A stretch of DNA of 64,000 nt, taken from assembly GCF_011745365.1 (NCBI RefSeq), contig NW_024468912.1, forward strand, positions 682,001 to 746,000. Direction: 5' to 3'. Positions 24,365 through 35,700 of this stretch are shown here, in pieces (position 1 is the stretch's first letter; each line of letters starts with the position of its first letter). A program made the position numbers and the translations under genes. The notes under the pieces are model-generated. The model was given only the letters and a program-made list of their open reading frames with translations. It searched no databases and was not told the DNA's origin. Source of the DNA: Cryphonectria parasitica EP155 (lineage: Eukaryota > Ascomycota > Sordariomycetes > Diaporthales > Cryphonectriaceae).

Positions 24365-25811
24365 ACATATATACACATATATATATATTGATTAGTTTTA
24401 CATACTATTCGCCCACCACGATGCAATCCTCTTCATCAGTAACTAATTAGATATCGTTCTCTTCATTCTGACTATCCTCATCTTGATTGACTGCCATTTG
24501 GGCCCTCTGTATAGCCTCAATATCCGCAAACTTCGAATTCGGGCTTACATCAATCTTCCTTCTTTTAGTAGGCCTCATAGTCTCAACTTGCTTTTCCAAT
24601 GCTTTATTTCTTTCCAAGGCTTGAGCAAACTCTATATCCCTCTTGCTATATGCTTTCTTTATCTTCCTGAACAGTAGACGTTGCTCTGGTACTGATAAAA
24701 GACGGTTCCGGTTCTGTAGTAGCTGTTAGTATAGTTGTTTAGCCTTTTGAGGAGTTGAAAAGGAAGCTGGCTGGCGTAAGGAAGCTTTGGGGGGTAGCTG
24801 AGGTGCTGTTGATCGTGATGAGCCTGAATTTGACTGAGTTTGAAGGTGTAGTTGGCTGTTTTCAAGGAGAAGAGGGCTCAGGGGTGGTTTGGATAGCCTG
24901 AGAGGCTACAGATCAGTTGCTTTCCATCCAGATCTGATATTCTGGCTTGAAAGACCTTCTATACGAGCCTGGCGATAGTACTTGAGGAAAGTTCGCTTGC
25001 TAAAGACTGTTGAATCCCCCCATTGGTTCTCAAGGCTGACTTTCGTTCTATAGGCTCGTTTGAGAAACGAGAAGATTCCGAGATCAAGGGATTGAAGTAC
25101 ATGAGAGGTATAAGGAGATAAATAGATCAACAGGATGTTGTATTGATAGCATTGCTATATAAACTCCTCAGTTGTATAGCTGCTGTGGCTATCTAAGATC
25201 AATAGTCTGGCTTCTAAGGGATCTGCTGGCTAGCTGCCTGGAATGAAGATCTTTTCCAGCTACTCGAGGGCTATTGCATTATTTATTCATCTGTTTTGAG
25301 TAGCTGTGAACTTCCAGCTATCAAAAGGCTGTAAAAGAAGAGAAAACTATTGCTATTGAACTATTTTTCTCTTAAAGATAACCAAAGGGAAGAGATAAGC
25401 ATCTGTAGCAGAGATATACTCGAGAAAAGAGATCTAGGCTCTTAATCCAAGCTCTTTCTTTTGGATTGAACGTAAGAAAGAGCTACTAAGGATTAATCCA
25501 TTCGCTTCTTAGCTCTCTAATATTCCAGCCTCATCTATATTCTATCGATTAGCTGGCTTAATAGCTTAAATCTGAGGAAGATCGAAGAGACGAAACCAAG
25601 GCTGTATTATCTCTGTTGTTACGCTATTAGTTCGAGCTGAGGCAATCCTTCTCATCCTCCGGACCCTTATCTCTGGATTTCTCTTCAAAAAAGCGCCAGT
25701 CCACTTGGTACCAAAAGATTAATCATCGCTATGGATATAAAGAATCTTCTGAGCAAAGTATCTTAGCTCTAAATGGCTTGGTGGAAGCCCGAGGCTTTCC
25801 TGGACAAGGAT

Positions 25812-26012
25812 CTATTCAACTAGCTTTCTTTCTTGAGGAATTGAAAGCCTTTGCTGGTTTTCGTGGGCTGTTTTATGTGGTGTTGCTTCTTCTAAACGAT
25901 CTCGGAGTGTGGTCCTTGGGATGCACCATTGCCTCGAGGCTTTTCGTTGAGACAGGCCGTTTCTGACAGCTTCAACAACCTGATCTAGCTCAAATTCAGA
26001 GCATGGCTTCAT
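25812..26012 (-). pseudogene. Transposase N-terminal HTH fragment
   Basis: A 66-codon open fragment starts MKPCSEFELDQVVEAVRNG and continues into a psq/CENP-B-type helix-turn-helix. It ends at a stop shortly after QERKLVE. Downstream transposase segments remain in pieces, so this is the start of a broken transposase gene and not a small functional protein. Confidence 0.75.
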
Positions 26013-26104
26013 GATGATTATATGAGGATTTTCTGAAAAGATGAAGTTGTTTGGAATATAATTGAATGAAAAAACGCTATCAAACTAAAGGGGGTTGAAG
26101 AAGC

Positions 26105-26163
26105 GGTGTGGCTGACCAGAGTGGGCGGAAACTACGGATGGGCGGAAACCCCCCCCTTTGACT
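26105..26163 (-). repeat. Right terminal inverted repeat of the transposon
   Basis: The reverse complement of the left end over 59 bp with one mismatch. It is followed by the TA target duplicate at 26164-26165. Beyond it the ankyrin-coding sequence of the NLR begins at once. Confidence 0.9.
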
Positions 26164-26165
26164 TA

Positions 26166-27620
26166 TCAACATCATTAGCCCCTTTCTCAAGAAGCTGGAC
26201 AATCTGTCCATGTCCTCCCGATAAAGCAGAAGAAAGAGCACTGTTCAAATCATCAGCTCCTCTATCAAGAAGCATCATATCCTCTTAATGAAGCAGAAGA
26301 AAGAGCACTGTTCATCACATCAGCTCCTTTATCAAGAAGCATCTGAACAATCTGTTCATATCCTCCTCTTGCAGCTACTTGAAGAGTATTGTTCAAATCA
26401 TCAGCTCCTTTATCAAGAAGCATCTGAACAATCTGTTCATATCCTCTTATTGCAGCTGCTTGAAGAGCACTGTTCAAATTATCAGCTCCTTTATCAAGAA
26501 GCATCTAAATAATCTGTTTATATTCTTCTATTATAGCTGCTTGAAGAGCACTGCTATAGTATTTGCTCTGGATATTCATATCAGCTCCTTTATCAAGAAG
26601 CATCTGAACAATCTGTTCATATCCTTCTATTGCAGCTGCTTGAAGAGCACTGCCATAGTATTTGCTCTGGATATTCACATCAGCTCCTTTATCAAGAAGC
26701 ATCTGAACAATCTGTTCATATCCTCTTATTACAGCTGCTTGAAGAGTACTGTTCAAATCATCAGCTTCTTTATTAAGAAGCATCTGAACAATCTGTTCAT
26801 ATTCTCCTCTTGCAGCTACTTGAAGAGCACTATTCAAATCATCAGCTTCTTTATCAAGAAGCATCTGAACAATCTGTTCATATCCTCTTATTGCAGCTGC
26901 TTAAAGAGCACTATTCAAATTATCAGCTCCTTTATCAAGAAGCATCTGAACAATCTGTTCATATCCTCTTCTTGCAGCTGCTTGAAGAGCACTATTCAAA
27001 TCATCAGCTTCTTTATCAAGAAGTATCTGAACAATCTGTTCATATCCTCTTATTGCAGCTACTTGAAGAGTACTATTCAAATCATCAGCTTCTTTATCAA
27101 GAAGCATCTGAACAATCTATTCATATTCTCCTCTTGCAGCTGCTTGAAGAGCATTATTCAAATTATTAGCTCCTTTATCAAGAAGCATCTGAACAATCTG
27201 TTTATATTCTCCTCTTGTAGCTGCTTGAAAAGCATTATTCAAATTATTAGCTTCTTTATTAAGAAGCATCTGAATAATCTGTTTATATTTTCCTCTTGCA
27301 GCTACTTGAAGAATACTATTCAAATCATCAGCTTCTTTATCAAGAAGCATTTGAATAATCTGTTTATATTCTTTTATTGCAGCTGCTTGAAGAGCACTGC
27401 TATAGTATTTGCTCTGAATATTTACATCAGCTTCTTTATTAAGAAGCATCTGAACAATCTATTCATATTCTCTTATTATAACTGCTTAAAGAGTACTGTT
27501 CAAATTATTAGCTCCTTTATTAAGAAGCATCTGAATAATCTGTTTATATTCTCCTTTTACAGCTACTTAAAGAGCACTATTCAAATTATTAGCTTCTTTA
27601 TCAAGAAGCATCTGAACAAT
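26166..27620 (-). pseudogene. Distal ankyrin array of the NLR, inactivated by nonsense mutations and one deletion
   Basis: The same reading frame as the NLR continues through about 17 more ankyrin units. In-frame stops occur at 27621, 27567, 27486, 27459, 27117, 26901 and 26505. Each sits where other repeats have CAG or CAA, so each is a C-to-T change in CpA. Near 26277 one unit lacks 14 bp relative to its neighbours, which shifts the frame. The last unit (DRGADDLNSALSSALSGGHGQIVQLLEKGANDVD) runs up to the TA at 26164, where the transposon begins. Seven stops in a frame that is otherwise intact show that the ancestral protein had about 30 repeats. Confidence 0.85.
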
Positions 27621-28680
27621 CTATTCATATCCTCTTATTACAGCTGCTTGAAGAGCATTATTCAAATTATCAGCTTCTTTATCAAAAAGCATCTGAACAA
27701 TCTGTTCATATCCTTCTCTTGCAGCTGCTTGAAGAGCACTATTCAAATTATCAGCTCCTTTATTAAGAAGTATCTGAACAATCTGTTCATATTCTCTTAT
27801 TGCAGCTGCTTGAAGAGCACTATTCAAATCATCAGCTTCTTTATCAAGAAGCATCTGAACAATCTGTTCATATTCTCCTCTTGCAGCTGCTTGAAGAGCA
27901 CTGTTCAAATCATCAGCTTCTTTATCAAGAAGCATCTGAACAATCTGTTCATATTCTCCTCTTGTAGCTGCTTGAAGAGCACTGTTCAAATCATCAGCTC
28001 CTTTATTAAGAAGCATCTGAACAATCTGTTCATATCCTCCTCTTGCAGCTATTTGAAGAGCACTGTTCAAATCATCAGCTTCTTTATCAAGAAGCATCTG
28101 AACAATCTGTTCATATCCTCCTCTTGCAGCTGCTTGAAGAGCACTATTCAAATTATTAGCTCCTTTATCAAGAAGCATCTGAATAATCTGTTCATATCCT
28201 CCTCTTGCAGCTATTTGAAGAGCACTGTTCAAATCATCAGCTCCTTTATCAAGAAGTATCTGAATAATCTGTTCATATCCTCCTCTTGCAGCTGCTTGAA
28301 GAGCACTGTTCAAATCATCAGCTCCTTTATCAAGAAGCATCTGAACAATCTGTTCATATCCTCCTCTTGCAGCTATTTGAAGAGCACTGCCATGGTTTCC
28401 ATTCTGGATATTCACATTAGCTCCTTTATCAAGAAGCATCTGAACAATCTGTTCATATCCTCTTATTGCAGCTGCTTGAAGAGTACTGTTCAAATCATCA
28501 GCTCCTTTATCAAGAAGCATCTGAACAATCTGTTCATATCCTCTCAATAAAGCAGCTTGAAGAGCACTGTTCAAATCATCAGCTCCTTTATCAAGAAGCA
28601 TCTGAACAATCTGTTCATGTCCTTTGGCTGAAGCTGCTGTGAGAGCATTGCTGTGATTTCCGCCCTGGACATTCACATCA
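26180..28680 (-). repeat. Tandem array of 81-bp ankyrin-coding units
   Basis: About 30 head-to-tail copies of an 81-bp unit encode 27 residues of the type GADDLNSALQAAARGGYEQIVQMLLDK. A few units are 99 bp (33 residues, with VNIQNGNHGSAL in place of DLNSAL), at about 28390-28420, 27400, 26655 and 26565. Copies are nearly identical at the proximal end (28000-28660) and increasingly mutated in the middle (27100-27620). The differences are dominated by CA to TA and TG to TA on the top strand. Confidence 0.93.
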
Positions 28681-31449
28681 GCACCTCTATTGAGCAGTGT
28701 TGTCACTGCCTGCTTGAACCCTCCTTGAGAAGCATAATACAAGCCTCCTGCTTCTACATCCGACTTTCCTGGGAGGGCTTTCCAAGGCCAGTCAGGATTA
28801 AACAACTGATAGCATGTTGTATAGAAACCGGGATCCGTAAAAAAAGCTTGGACTAGACTCGCCACACTCTCCTCGTCCTCCACCATGGCGGCATGGCGTG
28901 ACCAGTACTCGGAACAGTACAAGGCGAATGGACGCGACTCCAGAATTGTGTAGATAGAGTCAGTCTCGTTCAATTCTCGCAAGTAGGAGAGGCAGGTTTC
29001 TGCAAAAGTGATTCTGGCTGCTCTGTCGCCAAAATACTTGTTGATTCCAGGCTTCAATAGATTGGGAGGCTTAGAGAGGAAGAACTCCTTGACTGAGAAG
29101 TGAGCGAGCTGCATCTCAACAATTTCTTCTTCTCCAGTGTCTCTTGTTGTGAGGATCACTAGGCTGGAGCAGTACCGTGATATCTCGAGAGGATCGGGCA
29201 TGCGGTTGATAGGATTGAATCGGGGTCTCTCCGATGGTTGTACTGCGATCGCATCGACAGCCTCGTCGAGACGCAACGCACGGTCCGATAATATCAGGAA
29301 ATGTAAGATTCGAGCAGTAGAGGGTAGATGCATCTCAGGAATGCTCTCAAGTATCCGCGCATATGTGGCGCTCAATGTTTCGGGCAAGGATGATAAGGCC
29401 TTCTTCAACAAGAAATAGTCTGTGCAATCTTTGAGGATTTGCAGCTGACATGCTACCCAGCGAAACCTGCATACACTTGATTAGTTGCACCAATGACAGT
29501 ATAAGGACATTATACATACATGCCGTCGCTCTTAGCTTGTAGAACGCGCTCGATTTCCTGCTGTACCTCTGGACGCTTGCGCCATCTCTTGAGGTCGTCA
29601 TGTTTTGTAACTCGTTCGTGGATGAAGTTGTGGATATCCTTTGCAACAAGATGGCTCTCTAGGCAAAGAACCCATTCCTTCTTGGCAAAACTCTCAATTG
29701 CTGACTTGATATCGTTTTCTGGGCGGCTAGTGACGAGCAGGTGTAGGCTTTTGTGGCGCAAGTGGAGATTCTCGAGCCACTTTAGAAGCCCTGGCGCTGG
29801 GGACCCGTCTCGAGTTTTGCACTCGTCAAGTGCATCGAGGATGACCCAGACCTCACCAGCATCTTCGAGCATCTTCTCAAAGGTGCTGGATAGTTCTTGA
29901 GTACTTGGCTGCTCTCTGCCTTTCTGGGACCAGAGCAGATCCAAGTGTTTCTGCGACTGTGGCTCCTTGTAGTAGAGCTGACTGATAAGGGATCGAACTG
30001 CATTGTCTAGTGACTCCTTGCGGCTATCGGTGAAGTCGAAGTAGAAATAGAGCAACAAGATGTCGGAATCGCCATCGGAAGGAGTCTGTTGGAGATGGTC
30101 GACAATGGCAGAGCTGAGCACTGTCTTGCCGCAGCCGGGAATGCCGTGTAGCCAGAGGAAGGAAGCAGGCTCTGTCTGCCAGGTTGAAAAGTGTTCGCCT
30201 TGAAGAAACCATTGGCCTGAGCCCTCCTGGCGCGTGTCCCGAGCCCTCTGTTGGTTGGTGGAGTGGTCTATCGCGGACAGCCAGGCATCGAGTTTCTCCT
30301 GTCTCTTCTGCAGATGCATGCTGTCAAAGCCCGCTTTTGTATCGTGGTGAATCTCGCCCATCTTTTGGTTTACTGATATAGCATGTGTTAGAAACCAGAG
30401 CTCAATCCTATAAGAAGGGATGGTAATTAATAGGTCTACCTACTGTCCTGGAGAATCTTGACCGCGCTTGGGGTGTTTTGTACATCGCTCGCAGGGACGC
30501 ACGATAGGAACTCCTTGGCAAAAGCCGCCGCCGCCGCCGCTGCATACCTCTGCCACCGGTCGTTCTTGTGCGAGTCGGCGTAGTCGCTGATGCCTCGCAC
30601 GATAATGCAGGGGAAGCTGTTCATCAGCCCTGCTGCCTCCATCTCCAGACACATGCACTCATCACCAAGCTCCGCCAAGAGAGCGTCCCTCGCCTCGGCA
30701 TCCTTCACCAACGTGTTCCCTGACGCGATCAAGCCATAATGGATAACGGGATCGGATTCTTCACGTTCCTCGCGGGGAATCTCCTGTGCCGGATCGCACT
30801 GCTGGCAACTTCTCCTCCCTGCGGCATGCTTGTAGGTCGGCGCGAACAGCCTATCGTGCAGGCGCCCAGGAAACGCATAGCTTGGTTTTGTTGCAGTTCC
30901 CTTCGCCATTTGTGGGTATCTCTCGAGCATCTCTCCCAAGAACTCTGGAACTCGGGAGGGCTGCATCTCATGGGCAGCCTGCAGCGCGCCCAGGGCTGTG
31001 AGGAGAGCTTGGGGCGGCGCGTTGAGAAAGCCCTTGTGCTCGAACCGGTTCCCAGCATGGGCCTTGCCCAGGTCGTATTGAAGTACGCCGCCACCCGTTC
31101 CTGACGGCTGGCTCACGACGACATCGCCAAGCCGGATGTCCAAGTCCGGGATGCCAGCCCCAATGCCAACCATCAGGCCAACGCGGACGTTGGGAAAAGA
31201 GGAGAGCATATTTGTGGCAGTTGTTGCGGCTGATGTGGTCCCGTACACCCCAGCAGGCAGCGATGCAATCACGATGTTGTGCTCGGCGATACGGCCCCAT
31301 GCATATGTGTTTGGGTCACTGGTTGGGTTGCTGAAGTCGAGAGGCTTGTCGTGCTTCTCCTCGAGCATGGCGATGGCGGCGGCCCGCTCGATCGAGAGCG
31401 CGGCCACCCATCCGACTGTGTAGTCGTCGCGGTTCTTGGAGCAAGTCAT
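27621..31449 (-). CDS. NLR-type receptor: PNP domain - NACHT NTPase - ankyrin repeats (array truncated by nonsense)
   Basis: The model is complement(join(27621..29466, 29520..30372, 30444..31449)), 1234 aa to the first in-frame stop. Residues 1-335 form a nucleoside-phosphorylase-like (PNP_UDP) domain: VGWVAALSIERAAA, GIGAGIPDLDIRLGD, and CLEMEAAGLMNSFPCIIVRG followed by SDYADSHKN. The NACHT NTPase follows, with Walker A GIPGCGKT at about residues 412-419 and Walker B VWVILDALDEC at about 510-520. A helical linker (LPETLSATYARIL) leads to ankyrin repeats from about residue 866. The introns are 71 and 53 bp, and the joins read KILQD-INQKMGEI and KSDGM-FRWVACQL. Fungal NLRs of this build are thought to sense non-self (heterokaryon incompatibility, other organisms). 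Related PNP effector domains in immune proteins can degrade nucleotides such as ATP; activity here is inferred. About 12.5 repeats are translated before a CAG-to-TAG stop. Whether this shorter form works is open. Confidence 0.87.
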
Positions 31450-31518
31450 TGATATAGAGAATATGAAATTGATAACACCTTGGAACAAGTAGTACTTTGG
31501 CTTTGATGAGCATGCGAG

Positions 31519-31550
<32 letters not shown>

Positions 31551-32764
31551 GGGGGGAGACTGCTCGGTGTTGGGTAGGGCAGCCTGACGAGCTGGCTACC
31601 ACACACTCTTAAGCACACAGCTTGACCACACAGCGCCGCCTTGGAACTGTCAAGTGACAAGTCCTGAACAGCTGCTATCCAACCAGTGGAAAAAGATACA
31701 CGCCCACCTGAAACATCTAGTAGACTGCGGCTGGCTGCTGAACACCAGCGGTTTTCTCTCAGCCGCAGTCTGCGCTTTTGCCTTTCTTAATGCATGCTGG
31801 TGTGTGGGCTGCTGACTGCATGCGCCAACATGCAATTCTGAAGCAGGCTGTGCACTGCAACCACAGCGTAGAGCCTCTCAGGATGCCTCTCCGTCCACCC
31901 CCTTTTCGTATAAGGTTCCTACACCCCAGCCTAGACTTCCAGTATGGATCCCACAGCCTCTTGCTTGGGCAGAGCCATGCAAGAGATCCAATAGCCTGGT
32001 CCACAATGTAAAAACCAACAAGTGTGAAAAGAAAGATAGGAAAGGTGTCTAGATTGCCCGTTCCGCCGGCGACAAGCTTGCCTTGGACCGAACAACCAGG
32101 CAGAAACAGGTGTTGTTGAAGAGTTACATTGATCATACATCTATTTCTATATACACCCCTCCAAGAATTGATTTCCGCACTTCCCCACACCAGTCAAGGT
32201 AGTAGTACATACTCGCTGTTCTATTATACAAAATGCCAAATTGAAGTCAGATCTACTCCAGTGAATAAATGCTTGCCTGGCAAATACATCCTGAGATTCA
32301 AGCAATACTTGATTGTGATAAGTAGGTTCTTTTTTTCTTCAAGGGGAATTTAAAATTGGTGAGATGGTAAAGAAAACAACAGATTCAATTCAAAGAATCC
32401 TTATGTATTGTTCATGTTCAGGTGGGGGATATCGAAAATCATTCCCTGGGGGTTGTACATACACTCCTACACAAGGCTGCACACAGAAACATGTACAAGT
32501 AATTGAACAATTTATTCTTGCCAAGTATCCTGAGGAGCAAAAATTGCACCCTCTTCTTCTTCTTTCAAGAAATGCTTTCTCTCTTTGTCTCTCTCCCTTT
32601 CTCTCTGACCTCGAGATGCCTCAAGGCTGAATAAGTGACTTTGGTGGGCTTATATATGCCTTGTAGTCTTTCCCATTAATATCTGTTCTTGACACTGGTT
32701 ATTTTTGAAACAACTGAACATCCTCGAACTTATGACTAGGTATCCATATTTGTACCCTCTCCAG
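31450..32764. other. Upstream region of the NLR and 3' flank of snt1
   Basis: A GAA/GGAAGA microsatellite lies at about 31517-31550, close upstream of the NLR start. No gene, tRNA or further repeat is recognised in the remainder. Confidence 0.5.
31517..31550. repeat. GAA microsatellite upstream of the NLR
   Basis: An imperfect AAG/GAA triplet run ends in a seven-G run (31551-31557). It lies in the probable 5' leader of the NLR gene. Confidence 0.8.
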
Positions 32765-35700
32765 CTAATATCTTCTATCCAAAGGGCTGTGCGCATATCC
32801 GTCGTGAGGGGGCCGGAGTTGAGGCCTTCTGGGATCTACCTGCTGCTGCTGCTGCGGCGGCGGCGGCGGCTGTTGCTGTTGTTGTGGAGGCGGCGCGCTC
32901 CTAAGCTCCGCGCGGAAATCTGCCGGTCCGCCGTGGTACTCGGGTTGTGGCGGTGGAGGTGGTCCTCGGCCATACTCCTGTGGCCCGCCACGCATGCGCA
33001 TGTCGCGCAGCTCGGCCGCCGCGTGCATCTCTCTCTCCCTCTCCCTCATCTCCCTCATCTCCATCCGTTGTCGCAGCTCGTGGTCCTGCTGCTGCATCTC
33101 TCTCTCCCTCTCCCTCATCTCCATCTGTTGTCGCAGCCCGTGGTCCCGCTGCTGCATCTCGGCCTCTCGAAACTCACGCTCGCGCATCTCTGCGGCTCGG
33201 AACTCGCGGTCACGCAGCTCACGGTCGCGCATCTGCATCTCGTAGTGCTGGGCTGGTGCAGGCGTGTAGCTCCTGGCCGGCGGCTGTGCAATGTCGCGTG
33301 ACGGCGTGCCGTAGCGCGGGAAGCTGGGTGGCTGCTGGGCTTGCGGTGGCCCAGTCGGTGGTCCGCCAATCATCTCCCTATGCACCGGCGACGATCCATA
33401 CGCACGGCCCATGGAGCCCGAGTGCGAATGTGAATGGTGGGTTGCGTGGCCGCTCATCATTCTGGGATCGTTGCGTGGGTCATTGCGCGGGTCATTCCGT
33501 GGATCATTGCGTGGATCATTGCGTGGATCGTTTCGCGGGTCGTTCCGTGGGTCATTCCGAGGGTCGTTTCGAGGGTCACGAGGGTCCATGCGAGGATCAG
33601 CCATCCTGGGATCGGACATGGTGCGCTGTTGTGCATCGAGCATGCTGTAGCGGTCATCCCGAGGAGGCTGTTGTGCATGATGAGGAGGAGGAGGAGGAGG
33701 AGGAGCAGGTGCAGCGTCACGGAGGTTCCCAATGCCGTAGCCATTATCTCTGGGGTCTCTGACCTCTCTAGGATCCCTATCACGAAGACCAAGATGCGAT
33801 GGCGGCGCAGACGACCACGACGGGCCAGACTGCTCTCGCACCGACTGCAGCTTGCTTGCGGGTCCATGCTGGGTGGCCCAGGGAGACTGTGCCGGTGGAG
33901 GCGCCGGCGTCGACTTCGGAACGGGCCAGGGGGTCTCCTGCTGCAGCCTTGTAGCGCTCGTTGGTTGAGCTTGCGGCGGGGGCCACGCTGTCTCGCGGCT
34001 CGGCGGCACCGAGTCTCGCAGGTAGCTCTCGCGCGGCGGCTCTCTCGACCTGGCCGTAGTGGGCGTGTACTGCATTGTCGGCGAGGCGGCATGGGCCTGG
34101 GACACGGGCGCTCCATAGCCGGGAAAAGAGGTCGGCTGCGGTTGATAGACCATAGGCGACTGCTGTTGGCTGGGCGAGGGATAGTGGTGCGGCTGGTGGG
34201 GCGATCCAGACGACTGCCCCTGGTGCTGCCCTCCATACGGGGCAGGACGTCCATAATACTCCCTCTCGCTGGCCATCTCGACAGGTGACACGACCGAGGA
34301 TCTCGACACACCGACGTGCTGCGCCTGTGGTGATTGGCTGTGGGGTGTGCTGTACGGCTTTAGCGACGGCATGGCGGAGGCTCCTGGCGTGTTCCGAGTA
34401 TAGGACGGATAAGTCGGTGCTGTGTCATCTCTTCGTATGAGCGAGGGGCCAGCGGATGCATGTGGTGGCAGTGGTGGCGGCTGTCGTGACAACGTGGGGC
34501 TTGACATTGTGCTCATGCCTCCCCTGGCAACCTCATCAACCCTCTTGGGGGCCGGTGGAGGCGGCGCAGACGAATCGTCGTTGTTGAGGAGCGCCATCAG
34601 GTTCGACGTCTTACGAGGCTCTGGCGGCTTCGAAGGAGTGGCAACGGCCGCAGCGGTAGCAGCAGCAGTAGGAGGTGCAGGGGACGGGCGAGAAGGAGAC
34701 GCGCCGTAGCCAGTGTCAAAATATCCCCCAGGTGGAGGGCCGCTGCGTGTAGGGGTCTCGGCGGCCAGGTTTGGATTGGGTATACGAGGTGGACCGCCCA
34801 CTTCTGGCGCCTGCTGTACCAAGTTGGGGTTGGGGACACGCGGAGGGCCACCATCAGAGCTGATGAGGTTGGGGTTCGGTATCCGGGGCGGCCCATCTGA
34901 TCGTCCGTCCGCGACGCCTGGGTTAGGCACACGGCTGGGCATGCTTGCCATCCGACGTTCATCCACAGGCGTAGTCATCATCTGCGGCTCTCGCATGCCC
35001 TCCCTCAATGGTTCCCGCTGCTGCTGTTGCTGCTGCTGCTGCATCATCATTTGATGTGGGGCTGGCGTAGTGTGCGCATAGACCTGGCTCGGCGGAGGGC
35101 CAGTGGTCCTGGGCGGCTCGGCTCTCCGGTCAATCAGCATAGGCTTGGCAGACATTGGTCTCGGAGGAGGCGCTTGTGACGGCACGAATGGTTCAAAATG
35201 GTTGCCCGTGTCAGGCTCTGTCTTGAGGATTGGTCTCTCCATGAGCCTCGGATCCTCTTTGGGCTGGAGATCCGTTGGACCTTTTCGCTGCCGGGCAGTT
35301 GCGCTAAGCATGTTCAGGTGTGGATCATATTCAGCAAAGCCTGCACGAGCAGCAGCAGCAGCAGCAGGCGGCATTGCTTGTGATGGCAGCGTTGGTGGCT
35401 GTTCGACGGCTGATAGGGGCCCAGGCTTGAGGGTATGCCGTAGCGACTGCTGTTGCTGTTGTTGCTGTTGCTGTTGCTGATGCTGCGACAACAGAAGGGA
35501 CTCGGTGTCTCTCTCGGATGAGGGAAACGCCGAGACAGCGCGCACGTGGCGACTGACTGGCTCAAGGGATGGTGTGCCGGGCTGCGAGGATAATAACGGC
35601 TTCCTTTCCACCCTGTCGTTGCGCTCCGCCCTCTCTAGCAACGCGGGTTGACCCATTACTGCCTGTGGCTGCTGCAGCAAAGGTGGCTGCTGCTGCTGCT

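Larger units (their letters stand above)
24306..26163 (-). mobile_element. Fot1/pogo-like DNA transposon (Tc1/mariner superfamily), both ends intact, transposase decayed
   Basis: The element is 1858 bp. It is bounded by 59-bp terminal inverted repeats (24306-24364 and 26105-26163) that differ at one base and start AGTCAAAGGGG. A TA dinucleotide lies outside each end (24304-24305 and 26164-26165), the target-site duplication typical of this superfamily. Minus-strand fragments show transposase homology. An HTH start (about 25812-26012, with LSQRKASRQWCIPRTTLRDR) comes first, then the acidic motif regions NIDEAGI and LLILDSHSSY. The block YLSPYTSHVLQSLDLGIF follows at about 25060-25130, with a third Asp. 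Together these match DDE_1 of pogo/Fot1 elements. Many stops interrupt the frame, so the enzyme is not made from this copy. The interior is AT-rich compared with neighbouring genes, as expected after RIP. The near-perfect ends could still be mobilised by an active relative. Confidence 0.88.

Noticed and set aside
26379..28550. A 723-codon open frame on the plus strand of the ankyrin array
   Set aside because: The 81-bp unit is a multiple of three, so any frame without a stop in one unit stays open in all. The product is a monotonous Ile/Leu/Ser/Cys repeat, and the opposite strand carries clear ankyrin motifs.
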